Positions 52,438 through 62,272 of a stretch of 64,000 nt of DNA are shown one piece after another. The stretch's first letter is position 1. Each line of letters opens with the position of its first letter. The position numbers were made by a program, and so were the translations under genes. A model generated the notes under the pieces. That model had not been told where the DNA came from. It worked only from the letters and a program-made list of their open reading frames with translations, and did no database searches. Origin of the DNA: Pseudomonas sp. SCA2728.1_7 (GTDB taxonomy: Bacteria > Pseudomonadota > Gammaproteobacteria > Pseudomonadales > Pseudomonadaceae); assembly GCF_018138145.1 (NCBI RefSeq), contig NZ_CP073104.1, positions 5,585,001-5,649,000 on the forward strand, given 5' to 3'.

Positions 52438-53735
52438 GAAACCTTCTTCGAGGAATGCTGGTCGTGATCTGCTGCATGGCAGGGATCGCGATGGCGGATG
52501 AGAAAAACATTCTGGTTACCAGCGGCAGCGATCGGGCTACCCCGATCGCCGTTGTACCGTTCGGCATGCAGGGCGGTGCCGTGCTGCCGGATGACATGGC
52601 TGAAATCATTGGTAACGATTTGCGCAACTCGGGCTACTACTCGCCGATTCCAAAGCAAAACATGATCAGCCAGCCAAGCCAGCCGAGCGAAATCATCTTC
52701 CGTGACTGGAAGGCGGTGGGTGCTCAATACATGATGGTCGGCAGCATTGCGCCAGCCGGCGGTCGTCTGCAGGTGCAGTGGGCATTGTTCAACGTGGCCA
52801 CCGAGCAGAAAGTGGCTGACGGCAGTGTTTCCGGTACTACCGAGCAACTGCGCGACATGGCGCACTTCATCTCCGATCAGTCGTTCCAGAAGCTGACCGG
52901 TATTGAAGGTGCGTTCTCGACGCGTCTGCTGTACGTGACGGCTGAGCGCTTCTCCGAGAAGAACACCCGTTACACCCTGCAACGTTCTGACTATGACGGT
53001 GCCCGCGCCGTGACTCTGCTGCAATCGCGCGAGCCGATCCTGTCGCCGCGTTTCGCACCGGATGGCAAACGCATCGCTTACGTATCGTTCGAGCAGAAGC
53101 GTCCGCGCATCTTCATGCAGAACATCGACACCGGTCGCCGCGAGCAGATCACCAACTTCGAAGGCCTGAACGGTGCACCAGCCTGGTCGCCGAACGGTGA
53201 TCGCCTGGCGTTCGTACTGTCGAAGGACGGTAACCCTGACATTTACGTGATGAATCTGGCTTCGCGTCAGATCAGCCGCGTAACCAATGGCCAAGGCATC
53301 AATACCGAACCGTTCTGGGGCAAGGATGGCTCGACCATCTACTTCACCTCCGACCGTGGCGGCAAGCCGCAGATCTATAAAACCAGCGTCGGTGGCGGTG
53401 GTGCCGAGCGTGTTACGTTCATTGGCAACTACAACGCCAACCCGAAACTGTCGGCAGATGAAAAGACTTTGGTGATGATTCATCGTCAGGATGGCTTCAC
53501 CAATTTCAAGGTGGCAGCTCAGGATCTGCAGCGAGGTAGTGTAAAGATCCTCACTGATAGCACTCTGGACGAGTCACCTACTGTTGCGCCCAACGGCACC
53601 ATGGTAATCTACGCCACCCGCCAACAGGGCCGGGGAGTCTTGATGCTCGTGTCCATTAATGGACGCGTTAGGCTCCCGCTTCCTACCGCTCAAGGCGAAG
53701 TCAGAGAACCGTCCTGGTCCCCTTACCTGAAGTGA
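52434..53735 (+). CDS. tolB: Periplasmic translocation protein TolB
   Basis: 433 residues from GTG 52434, overlapping tolA by 4 bases. Signal peptide ([20 protein letters not shown], cleavage before DEKN). The N-terminal D1 domain is followed by a six-bladed propeller with the WD40-like blades [29 protein letters not shown] and [16 protein letters not shown]. Its N-terminus contacts TolA, the propeller Pal. Confidence 0.97.
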   Translation: MRNLLRGMLVVICCMAGIAMADEKNILVTSGSDRATPIAVVPFGMQGGAVLPDDMAEIIGNDLRNSGYYSPIPKQNMISQPSQPSEIIFRDWKAVGAQYMMVGSIAPAGGRLQVQWALFNVATEQKVADGSVSGTTEQLRDMAHFISDQSFQKLTGIEGAFSTRLLYVTAERFSEKNTRYTLQRSDYDGARAVTLLQSREPILSPRFAPDGKRIAYVSFEQKRPRIFMQNIDTGRREQITNFEGLNGAPAWSPNGDRLAFVLSKDGNPDIYVMNLASRQISRVTNGQGINTEPFWGKDGSTIYFTSDRGGKPQIYKTSVGGGGAERVTFIGNYNANPKLSADEKTLVMIHRQDGFTNFKVAAQDLQRGSVKILTDSTLDESPTVAPNGTMVIYATRQQGRGVLMLVSINGRVRLPLPTAQGEVREPSWSPYLK

Positions 53736-53787
53736 GCGGGCGCTACACGTTTTACTTAACACACTGGGGTTCATTAGGAGTTTCACG

Positions 53788-54285
53788 ATGGAAATGCTGA
53801 AGTTTGGTAAATTTGCTGCGCTGGCTCTGGCCATGGCTGTAGCTGTAGGTTGCTCGTCCAAAGGCGGCGACAACGCCGGTGAAGGCGCTGTTGATCCAAA
53901 CGCTGGTTACGGCGCAAACACTGGTGCCGTTGACGGTTCCCTGAGCGAAGAAGCTGCTCTGCGCGCAATCACCACCTTCTACTTCGAATACGACAGCTCG
54001 GACCTGAAGCCAGAAGCCATGCGCGCTCTGGACGTTCACGCCAAAGACCTGAAAGCAAACGGCGCTCGCGTTGTTCTGGAAGGCAACACCGACGAACGTG
54101 GTACTCGTGAGTACAACATGGCACTGGGCGAGCGTCGTGCGAAAGCCGTTCAGCGCTACCTGGTACTGCAAGGTGTTTCCCCAGCTCAGCTGGAACTGGT
54201 TTCCTACGGCGAAGAGCGTCCAGTTGCTACCGGCAACGACGAGCAGTCCTGGGCTCAAAACCGTCGCGTCGAACTGCGTAAGTAA
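53788..54285 (+). CDS. pal: Peptidoglycan-associated lipoprotein Pal (OprL)
   Basis: 165 residues. Signal peptide and lipobox ending VAVGC, with lipid-modified Cys22. The OmpA-like C-terminal domain has [15 protein letters not shown] and [19 protein letters not shown], which binds the diaminopimelate of peptidoglycan. Outer-membrane anchor partner of TolB and CpoB. In Pseudomonas the product is OprL. Confidence 0.97.
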   Translation: MEMLKFGKFAALALAMAVAVGCSSKGGDNAGEGAVDPNAGYGANTGAVDGSLSEEAALRAITTFYFEYDSSDLKPEAMRALDVHAKDLKANGARVVLEGNTDERGTREYNMALGERRAKAVQRYLVLQGVSPAQLELVSYGEERPVATGNDEQSWAQNRRVELRK

Positions 54286-54291
54286 TTCGAT

Positions 54292-55125
54292 ATGCGAACG
54301 TGCCGTCGTGCTGTAACTGTTCTGGCTCTCAGCCTCGCGCCGCTTGCGGCGTGGGCTGCGGTTCCTGTGGTCGATGACAACTCCGGTTATAACAATAGCG
54401 GGAGCAGTTATCCGCCTGCGGGTTACGGTACGAACGGCGCCTATGCCGGGGGAGCGGCTTCGGCCCCTACCTCGGCACAAGGCATGCTGTTCAACCAATT
54501 GCAACAGATGCAGGATCAGATATCGCGCCAGCAAGGTGTGATTGAAGAACTGCAGAATCAGGTTGCGCGCATGAAGCAGGAATCCCTGGAGCGATACCAG
54601 GATCTTGATCGGCGCATAGGATCCGGTGCTGCACCTGCCGCGACTCCTGAGAATTCTTCTGCCGGTGGCGATGCAAGTGCTGCTGCCGGTGCTGCCGCTG
54701 GCGCCGGGGCTGCTGCCCAGGCACCTGCTGCAAGCAGCGAACCGGGTGATCCGGCCAAGGAAAAGCTGTATTACGATGCCGCTTTCGACCTGATCAAAGC
54801 CAAGGATTTCGACAAGGCCAGCCAGGCTTTTGCCGCTTTCCTGCGCAAATACCCGAACAGCCAATACGCGGGCAACGCCCAGTACTGGTTGGGTGAAGTG
54901 AATCTGGCCAAAGGCGATCTGCAAGGTGCAGGTCAGGCTTTCGCCAAGGTTTCGCAGCTGTATCCCAAGCACGCCAAAGTGCCGGACTCGCTGTACAAGC
55001 TGGCTGATGTAGAACGCCGCCTTGGTCATACCGACAAGGTCAAAGGCATTCTGCAGCAGGTGGTGGCCCAATATCCGGGTACCTCTGCCGCTCAGTTGGC
55101 TCAACGCGATCTGCAGCGCATGTAA
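54292..55125 (+). CDS. cpoB: Cell division coordinator CpoB (YbgF)
   Basis: 277 residues. Signal peptide (about 1-22, ending AAWA), an N-terminal coiled coil for trimer formation (QLQQMQDQISRQQGVIEELQ region, about 62-105), an Ala/Gly-rich linker, and a C-terminal TPR domain (about 155-275) with DKASQAFAAFLRKYPNSQYA. Links Tol-Pal to PBP1B during division in E. coli. Last gene of the tol operon; terminator follows. Confidence 0.95.
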   Translation: MRTCRRAVTVLALSLAPLAAWAAVPVVDDNSGYNNSGSSYPPAGYGTNGAYAGGAASAPTSAQGMLFNQLQQMQDQISRQQGVIEELQNQVARMKQESLERYQDLDRRIGSGAAPAATPENSSAGGDASAAAGAAAGAGAAAQAPAASSEPGDPAKEKLYYDAAFDLIKAKDFDKASQAFAAFLRKYPNSQYAGNAQYWLGEVNLAKGDLQGAGQAFAKVSQLYPKHAKVPDSLYKLADVERRLGHTDKVKGILQQVVAQYPGTSAAQLAQRDLQRM

Positions 55126-55147
55126 GCAAGCTTGACCCGTTTGGAAG

Positions 55148-55173
55148 AAACCCGCGCTTGTCGCGGGTTTTTT
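55148..55173 (+). terminator. Intrinsic terminator after cpoB
   Basis: AAACCCGCG / CGCGGGTTT stem with a CTTGT loop and further T-run; ends the tol-pal transcript. Confidence 0.95.
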
Positions 55174-55291
55174 CGTTAGAATTCACGCCCTTTTTCTGAA
55201 ACACGCTTCTTGCGGTCTACGCGTTGGCGGGATTGCCTGAAGTGCCTGACGGAGGCGGACAGCCTGTTTAGCTGTTACGCCCGTGGCGACT

Positions 55292-55939
55292 ATGCAAGAC
55301 ACATTGAGAATCACCGAAGTTTTCTACTCGTTGCAGGGGGAAACGCGGACTGCCGGGCTGCCCACGGTTTTTGTGCGCCTGACCGGTTGCCCTTTGCGTT
55401 GCCAATACTGCGACAGCGCCTATGCCTTCAGCGGCGGCACCATCCGCACCCTCGACGACATCCTCGAGCAAGTGGCCGGATTTCGTCCGCGCTACGTCTG
55501 TGTCACCGGCGGTGAGCCGCTGGCACAGCCGAATGCCATTCCTTTGCTCAAGCAGTTGTGTGATGCCGGTTACGAGGTTTCGCTGGAAACCAGCGGCGCA
55601 CTCGACGTCTCGGCGGTCGATCCGCGCGTCAGTCGCGTTGTCGACCTGAAGACGCCGGATTCGAAAGAAGCCCATCGCAACCGTTACGAGAACATCGAAC
55701 TGCTGACGCCCAACGATCAGGTGAAGTTTGTCATCTGCTCGCGGGACGACTATGACTGGGCCGTCTCCAAACTGATTCAGTACGGTCTCGATCGGCGTGC
55801 CGGTGAAGTGCTGTTTTCCCCAAGCCACCATGACCTCAATGCCCGCGATCTGGCGGACTGGGTGGTGGCGGACAACCTGCCGGTGCGGTTGCAGTTGCAG
55901 TTGCATAAATATCTGTGGAATGACGAGCCGGGGCGCTGA
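55292..55939 (+). CDS. queE: 7-carboxy-7-deazaguanine synthase QueE
   Basis: 215 residues from ATG 55292 ([17 protein letters not shown]); a GTG at 55283 is an alternative. Radical-SAM cluster site at Cys33, Cys37 and Cys40 (CPLRCQYC), and [13 protein letters not shown] for substrate and SAM contact. Converts CPH4 to 7-carboxy-7-deazaguanine on the way to preQ0 and queuosine. Followed by queC one base later. Confidence 0.95.
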   Translation: MQDTLRITEVFYSLQGETRTAGLPTVFVRLTGCPLRCQYCDSAYAFSGGTIRTLDDILEQVAGFRPRYVCVTGGEPLAQPNAIPLLKQLCDAGYEVSLETSGALDVSAVDPRVSRVVDLKTPDSKEAHRNRYENIELLTPNDQVKFVICSRDDYDWAVSKLIQYGLDRRAGEVLFSPSHHDLNARDLADWVVADNLPVRLQLQLHKYLWNDEPGR

Positions 55940-55940
55940 T

Positions 55941-56633
55941 ATGTCAGAACAACTGAACACCACTGAAAAACGCGCCGTCATCCTGCTGTCTGGCGGCCTT
56001 GATTCGGCGACCGTCGTGGCCATGGCACGCGCCGAAGGCTACCGCTGCTACACCATGAGCTTCGACTACGGCCAGCGTTCGCACGCCGAACTGCACGCCG
56101 CTGCCCGTGTCGCCCGCGACTTGGGCGTGGTCGAGCACAAGGTGATTGGCCTCAACCTGAATGGTATGGGCGGCTCGGCACTGACCGACACCAGCATCGA
56201 CATCCCCGAAGCGCTGGGCGAAGGCATTCCGGTGACGTACGTGCCGGCGCGCAACACGGTGTTCTTGTCGCTGGCATTGGGGTGGGCGGAAGTGCTCGGC
56301 GCCCGCGATATCTTCATTGGTGTTAATGCAGTGGATTACTCGGGCTATCCGGATTGCCGCCCGGAGTTCATCGAGTCGTTCGAGCGCATGGCCAATCTGG
56401 CGACCAAGGCCGGCGTTGAAGGCAACGGCTTCCGCATTCAGGCGCCACTACAGAACCTGAGCAAGGCGCAGATCGTCGAGGCGGGCGTGAAGCTCGGCGT
56501 TGATTATGGCCTCACCGTGTCCTGCTATCAGGCCGACGATGACGGCCGCGCGTGCGGTAAATGCGACAGCTGCCGCCTGCGTGCAGAAGGCTTCGCGGCA
56601 GCTGGTGTGGACGACCCAACACCTTATTTTTGA
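55941..56633 (+). CDS. queC: 7-cyano-7-deazaguanine synthase QueC
   Basis: 230 residues from ATG 55941. PP-loop ATP pyrophosphatase with SGGLDS at residues 17-22; the zinc site is Cys195, Cys205, Cys208 and Cys211 (CYQ ... CGKCDSCR). Converts CDG to preQ0. Sits 1 base after queE, so the pair is one operon; tRNA-Lys follows with its own promoter. Confidence 0.96.
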   Translation: MSEQLNTTEKRAVILLSGGLDSATVVAMARAEGYRCYTMSFDYGQRSHAELHAAARVARDLGVVEHKVIGLNLNGMGGSALTDTSIDIPEALGEGIPVTYVPARNTVFLSLALGWAEVLGARDIFIGVNAVDYSGYPDCRPEFIESFERMANLATKAGVEGNGFRIQAPLQNLSKAQIVEAGVKLGVDYGLTVSCYQADDDGRACGKCDSCRLRAEGFAAAGVDDPTPYF

Positions 56634-56650
56634 TTATTTTCAAAAAGGTG

Positions 56651-56678
56651 TTGAATAGTCCTTAAAAATCAGTATTAT
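56651..56678 (+). promoter_or_regulatory. Stable-RNA-type promoter of tRNA-Lys
   Basis: TTGAAT (56651-56656), 16-base spacer, TATTAT (56673-56678), followed by a GC-rich GCGCC discriminator typical of stringently controlled promoters. Confidence 0.7.
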
Positions 56679-56695
56679 ACGCGCCACCACACAGC

Positions 56696-56771
56696 GGGTC
56701 GTTAGCTCAGTTGGTAGAGCAGTTGGCTTTTAACCAATTGGTCGTAGGTTCGAATCCCACACGACCCACCA
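56696..56771 (+). tRNA. tRNA-Lys (anticodon TTT)
   Basis: 76 bases. Acceptor arms GGGTCGT / ACGACCC, discriminator A and encoded CCA (56769-56771), D-arm AGCTCAGTTGGTAGAGC, anticodon loop CTTTTAA reading Lys, and T-arm TAGGTTCGAATCCCA. Lies between queC and nadA as in other pseudomonads. Confidence 0.98.
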
Positions 56772-56787
56772 TATTTGGCGGTTTAGA

Positions 56788-56829
56788 AAATCCGGAAGGC
56801 CCACGAAAGTGAGGATTTCCGGGTTTTTT
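56788..56829 (+). terminator. Terminator of tRNA-Lys
   Basis: AAATCCGGAA pairs with TTCCGGGTTT (one G-T pair) across a 19-base loop and continues into a T-run. Confidence 0.85.
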
Positions 56830-57042
56830 TTTGCCTGTAATTTCGCTCCGCGTTATTTCAATACCCGCAGCGCTGACGCAGGTCAGAATCATCTTTTGTA
56901 TCAACGGGATATTCTGTAGCCTTGCGCAGCTTCAACGTTGTCCGTGCCTGATAATACTCACTCTCCCGGCGGTACCCTCAAGCGGTCCGGAGCCGGGTGT
57001 ATACTCGACTTTCGCGCGAAAGCGCCTGCAGGTCTTGCGAAC

Positions 57043-58101
57043 ATGACGCAGATTTCCGAACGCCTTCTGGTTCAAGCCCACCTCGATGCCAAACAGCCAA
57101 AACCGCTGACGGCTGAGGAAGAGGCTTATTACCGTTCTGCCATCGCCGCCGAGCTCAAGGCTCAGGACGCGGTGCTGGTGGCCCACTTTTATTGCGATCC
57201 GGTGATTCAGGCTCTGGCCGAAGAAACCGGTGGCTGTGTCTCTGACTCCCTGGAAATGGCCCGCTTCGGCAACGCTCACCCGGCGAAGACCGTGGTGGTC
57301 GCCGGCGTGAAGTTCATGGGCGAGACCGCGAAGATCCTCAACCCGGAAAAACGCGTGCTGATGCCGACGCTTGAGGCAACTTGCTCGCTGGATCTGGGTT
57401 GCCCGGTCGACGAGTTCTCGGCGTTCTGTGATCAGCACCCGGAGCGCACGGTGGTGGTCTATGCCAACACCTCTGCGGCGGTCAAAGCCCGGGCTGACTG
57501 GGTAGTGACGTCGAGTTGCGCGCTGGAAATCGTCGAAAGCCTGATGGACAACGGCGAGACCATCATCTGGGGCCCTGACAAGCACCTCGGCACCTACATT
57601 CAGCGCAAGACTGGCGCCGACATGCTGCTCTGGGACGGTGCCTGCATCGTTCACGAAGAGTTCAAGTCCAAGCAGCTCGAAGACATGAAGGCGCTGTACC
57701 CGGATGCTGCGATCCTCGTGCACCCGGAATCGCCAACGTCGGTGATCGAGTTGGCGGACGCTGTCGGTTCTACCAGTCAGCTGATTGCCGCTGCACAGTC
57801 ATTGCCGAACAAGACGCTGATCGTTGCGACAGACCGTGGCATCTTCTACAAGATGCAGCAGTTGTGCCCGGACAAGGTCTTCATCGAGGCGCCAACCGCC
57901 GGTAACGGCGCCGCGTGCCGCAGTTGCGCACATTGCCCGTGGATGGCCATGAACACCCTTGAGCGCACGCTCAAGAGCTTGAAGGAAGGGAGCAACGAGA
58001 TCTTTGTCGATCCGGCGTTGATTCCGCAGGCGATTCGGCCGTTGAAGCGGATGCTCGACTTTACTCAAGCTGCACGGATGAAGCTGGCCGGTAACGCCTA
58101 A
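57043..58101 (+). CDS. nadA: Quinolinate synthase A
   Basis: 352 residues from ATG 57043 ([15 protein letters not shown]), the usual length; an extension to 56938 is not conserved-looking. The three [4Fe-4S] ligands are Cys114, Cys201 and Cys298, matching Cys113/200/297 of the E. coli enzyme. Further marks are [16 protein letters not shown] and [10 protein letters not shown]. Condenses iminoaspartate and dihydroxyacetone phosphate in NAD synthesis. Single gene with a REP inverted pair 25 bases after the stop. Confidence 0.97.
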   Translation: MTQISERLLVQAHLDAKQPKPLTAEEEAYYRSAIAAELKAQDAVLVAHFYCDPVIQALAEETGGCVSDSLEMARFGNAHPAKTVVVAGVKFMGETAKILNPEKRVLMPTLEATCSLDLGCPVDEFSAFCDQHPERTVVVYANTSAAVKARADWVVTSSCALEIVESLMDNGETIIWGPDKHLGTYIQRKTGADMLLWDGACIVHEEFKSKQLEDMKALYPDAAILVHPESPTSVIELADAVGSTSQLIAAAQSLPNKTLIVATDRGIFYKMQQLCPDKVFIEAPTAGNGAACRSCAHCPWMAMNTLERTLKSLKEGSNEIFVDPALIPQAIRPLKRMLDFTQAARMKLAGNA

Positions 58102-58125
58102 GGTCTTTCAGGCAACAAATAAACC

Positions 58126-58215
58126 TGTAGGAGTGAGCCTGCTCGCGATAGCGGTGTGTCAGATAACAATTATGTTGACTGATACACCGCTATCGCGAGC
58201 AGGCTCACTCCTACA
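58126..58215. repeat. REP inverted pair, TAGGAGTGAGC subtype
   Basis: Arms TGTAGGAGTGAGCCTGCTCG and exact reverse complement (to 58215), with inner GATAGCGGTGT / ACACCGCTATC pairing as well. Between convergent nadA and the RDD gene. Confidence 0.93.
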
Positions 58216-58236
58216 GTGGTTTTTGGCGTCTGGAAA

Positions 58237-58725
58237 TTATTTGGTCTTCTTCGGGACCCGGACGAGGCGCGTATCCGAATAGATGTCATGCCACGTGCGC
58301 TTCTGCTTGTCGTACAGCGACCAGAAGAATCCCAGCCCCACGCACAGCCACGACGCAATCGACACCATAAACCGCAACAGCGCCTGCCACAGGCTGATCG
58401 CCGTGCCATTGGCGTTCTGCACACGAATGCCCCACACCTGCATGCCCAGTGTCTGCCCGCCATGGGTCCAGAACTTGGCGAAGAATCCGAACAGCACCAA
58501 CACCAGCACGGTGGAGTACAAGGGATCACCGTCCAGTTGCCCGGCATCGGTCATCACCCGCAGACGTTCTTCGCCTATGATCGCTGCCTGGATCATCTTG
58601 TAGATGCCACCCGTGACGATCAGCAGGGCGGTGCACAGCAGAAAGTCGTAGAACATCGCTGCCAGGCGACGGCCAAGGCCTACCGGAGGGAAATCCCCTT
58701 GGGGCGTGAGCAGGTTTTTCGACAT
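58237..58725 (-). CDS. RDD family membrane protein (small)
   Basis: 162 residues from ATG 58725 (MSKNLLTPQGDFPPVGLGRR); an ATG at 58743 gives six more residues. RDD pattern with GRRLAAMFYDFLLCTALL, two to four hydrophobic segments (about 20-45, 72-90, 115-140) and GGQTLGMQVWGIRVQNANG. Role unknown. Unlike the RDD gene at 15947 it stands alone. Confidence 0.9.
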   Translation of the reverse strand: MSKNLLTPQGDFPPVGLGRRLAAMFYDFLLCTALLIVTGGIYKMIQAAIIGEERLRVMTDAGQLDGDPLYSTVLVLVLFGFFAKFWTHGGQTLGMQVWGIRVQNANGTAISLWQALLRFMVSIASWLCVGLGFFWSLYDKQKRTWHDIYSDTRLVRVPKKTK

Positions 58726-58775
58726 GGCAGCCTCTGGACGCAAAATGAAGCGCCATTTTACGGATTCGCGCGGAC

Positions 58776-58810
58776 AAAAAAGCCCCTGATATCAATATCA
58801 GGGGCTTTTT
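58776..58810. terminator. Bidirectional terminator upstream of the RDD gene and downstream of the cold-shock gene
   Basis: AAAAAGCCCCTGATAT pairs fully with ATATCAGGGGCTTTTT around a 2-3 base centre, so a loop of a few bases opens. It can end the cold-shock transcript before the RDD gene. Confidence 0.93.
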
Positions 58811-58821
58811 CGTAACAGAAA

Positions 58822-59034
58822 TCAGGCTTCTGCTTGTACTTCGTCAGCCTGCATGCCTTTCTGGCCTTGCACAGCAACGAAGGTCACTTTCTGGCCTTCT
58901 TTCAGGCTTTTGAAGCCGTTGCCCTGAATGGCGCGGAAATGCACGAACAGATCCGGACCGCTTTCTGGAGTGATAAAACCAAAACCTTTCTCGTCGTTAA
59001 ACCACTTGACGGTACCGCTCTGACGTGTGGACAT
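58822..59034 (-). CDS. Small cold-shock protein (CspA/CapB family)
   Basis: 70 residues, almost all of it a cold-shock domain: [20 protein letters not shown] (RNP1 KGFGFI) and DLFVHF (RNP2). Binds single-stranded DNA and RNA as a transcription antiterminator and RNA chaperone. ATG follows AAGGAAATAA. The 403-bp upstream gap probably carries a long leader, as for many csp genes. Confidence 0.96.
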   Translation of the reverse strand: MSTRQSGTVKWFNDEKGFGFITPESGPDLFVHFRAIQGNGFKSLKEGQKVTFVAVQGQKGMQADEVQAEA

Positions 59035-59437
59035 TTCTTATTTCCTTTGACGCATAAATTGATGACAGTCTCTTTCTCATGAAAGAGTACTGGGGCTGGT
59101 TGCAGGAGAGTAAGAAGACGTCGAACGGGATGTAGCTAACTTGTAGGCTACTGCCCAGGTCACGATTCCAAGCTGACCCATGCAAACACAGTGGACAAAC
59201 TCTACGCCAACTACGGGAGAAAAAACAAGCCCTGCGAAGCCCCCGGTTTTACTGAGCTTTAGGCAGTTAGGTGTTTCACTAGTGCAGCCTTAGACGATTC
59301 GCTTGTTCAATTGTTTTCGATCGTTATAAGCAAAGTTCATATTCGAATCAGTTGATAGAAAATGCACTTTTTTGTGGCGATTGCGTGACACATTAGTGCA
59401 CGCATAACGCAATCGCGTTACTTATAGAAACAGTCAA
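59035..59437. other. Leader and promoter region of the cold-shock gene
   Basis: 403 bp of lower GC than the surroundings, no convincing gene. It holds the minus-strand cold-shock promoter and probably a long 5' leader. A TAACGC / GCGTTA palindrome with a 4-base centre lies at 59405-59420, just after the gcvT stop. Confidence 0.45.
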
Positions 59438-60562
59438 TCAACCACGATAGTAGCGTTGTGGAACAAATGGCATTTTGCTTACAAGCATTTGCACCTTTTT
59501 CCCACGCACGATGGCCCAAACCGGTGTGTCGATGGCGACATAAGTGCTGTCGAGGTAACCCATTGCCAGCGGACCGCCCAGTGTCGGACCGAAGCCGCCG
59601 CTGCACACGCTGCCGATGATTTCGCCGGCTTCGTTGACGATTTCTGCGCCTTCACGCACTGGCGTACGCTCCTGCGGCAGCAAGCCGACGCGTTTGCGTG
59701 CGACACCGTTCTGCTGCTGAGCGAAAACGTTCTCCGCGCCCGGAAAACCGCCGGCCCGCGCGCCATCAGCGCGACGTGGCTTGGAGATTGCCCACAGCAG
59801 GCTGGCTTCGATCGGCGTGGTCTCGGTGTTCATGTCGTGGCCGTAGAGGCACAGGCCGGCTTCCAGGCGCAGCGAATCGCGGGCACCGAGGCCGATGGCC
59901 TGGACTTCCGGTTCAGCGAGCAGGGCGCGGGCGAGTTTTTCCGCGTCGGCGGCCGGAACGGAGATTTCGAAACCGTCTTCACCGGTATAGCCCGAACGGC
60001 TGACGAAGCAGTCGACACCCAGCAGATTCACACGGGCGAACTGCATGAACGTCATTTTCGCCACGTCGGGAGCCAGTCGCGCCAGCACGGTAACGGCTGC
60101 CGGACCCTGCAATGCCAAGAGGGCGCGTTCTTCGAACAGCGCCGTTATGGTGCACTGAGCGCCGATGTGTTTTTGCAGGTGGGCCAGGTCCTGATCCTTG
60201 CACGCGGCGTTGACCACCAGAAACAGTTCGTCATTACCGAGGTTGGCGACCATCAAGTCATCGAGAATGCCACCGGTCTCGTTGGTGAACATCGCGTAAC
60301 GCTGCATGCCCACCGGCAGGTCGATGATGTCCACCGGCACCAGGGTTTCCAGGGCTTTGGCGGCATTGGCGCCGGTCAAGCGGATCTGGCCCATGTGCGA
60401 GACGTCGAACAACCCGGCCTGTTCACGGGTGTGCTGGTGTTCCTTCATAACGCCGAGCGGGTATTGCACTGGCATGTCGTAGCCGGCGAACGGCACCATG
60501 CGGGCGCCGAGTTCGAGGTGCAGAGCGTGCAGCGGGGTTTTCGACAGTTGTTCGGTGGACAT
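59438..60562 (-). CDS. gcvT: Glycine cleavage system T protein (aminomethyltransferase)
   Basis: 374 residues from ATG 60562 (MSTEQLSKTPLHALH), AAGGAG upstream; longer frames to 60613 are rejected. The folate-binding aminomethyltransferase fold is seen in GLFDVSHMGQIRLTG, the SRSGYTGEDGFEIS motif and GARDSLRLEAGLCLYGHDM. Transfers the methylene group from the H-protein arm to THF, releasing ammonia. Downstream of sdaA in the same direction across an inverted repeat. Confidence 0.96.
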   Translation of the reverse strand: MSTEQLSKTPLHALHLELGARMVPFAGYDMPVQYPLGVMKEHQHTREQAGLFDVSHMGQIRLTGANAAKALETLVPVDIIDLPVGMQRYAMFTNETGGILDDLMVANLGNDELFLVVNAACKDQDLAHLQKHIGAQCTITALFEERALLALQGPAAVTVLARLAPDVAKMTFMQFARVNLLGVDCFVSRSGYTGEDGFEISVPAADAEKLARALLAEPEVQAIGLGARDSLRLEAGLCLYGHDMNTETTPIEASLLWAISKPRRADGARAGGFPGAENVFAQQQNGVARKRVGLLPQERTPVREGAEIVNEAGEIIGSVCSGGFGPTLGGPLAMGYLDSTYVAIDTPVWAIVRGKKVQMLVSKMPFVPQRYYRG

Positions 60563-60616
60563 GCGTGGCTCCTTGAAAATTTGAGTTTGGGTAAGAGGCA
60601 AGATCAAGATCAAAAG

Positions 60617-60694
60617 CCCCTCACCCCAGCCCTCTCCCGGAGGGAGAGGGAGTTAGGTACGTTTCTCTCCCGGAGGGAGAGGGCTGGGGTGAGG
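60617..60694. repeat. G/C-rich inverted repeat between sdaA and gcvT
   Basis: Left arm from 60619 (CCTCACCCCAGCCCTCTCCC) and right arm to 60694 (ends GAGGGCTGGGGTGAGG), each about 30 bases and themselves containing a CTCTCCCGG/CGGGAGAG-like palindrome. Same family as the repeats flanking the tandem duplication at 23.2 kb. Confidence 0.88.
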
Positions 60695-62071
<1,377 letters not shown>

Positions 62072-62133
62072 GAGTGGTTCTCCGGTTTCTTGTTATAGGA
62101 ATTGGCAAAGTTTTGCGGCTGACCGCATTCCCT

Positions 62134-62223
62134 TGTAGGAGTGAGCCTGCTCGCGATAGCGGTCTGTCAGTCGACATCATTGGTAAATGTCAGTGCGCTA
62201 TCGCGAGCAGGCTCACTCCTACA
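62134..62223. repeat. REP inverted pair, TAGGAGTGAGC subtype
   Basis: Arms TGTAGGAGTGAGCCTGCTCG and exact reverse complement to 62223. It lies between gcvP and sdaA within a same-strand cluster, which may separate their transcript ends. Confidence 0.93.
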
Positions 62224-62272
62224 GGGGATCAGCGGTGTGTGCGGGATCAGCGATAACTGATCCCGCATCGGT

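Noticed and set aside
55174..55291. Possible preQ1 riboswitch ahead of queE
   Set aside because: No clear aptamer pattern (short stem plus A-rich tail with pseudoknot) could be drawn; the leader is short.
56707..56904. Minus-strand frame with the peptide VGFEPTTNWLKANCSTN
   Set aside because: It is the antisense of tRNA-Lys, a well-known spurious translation; no gene.
60563..60694. Possible glycine riboswitch ahead of gcvT
   Set aside because: The gap holds only the G/C-rich inverted repeat and a ribosome site; no tandem aptamer.
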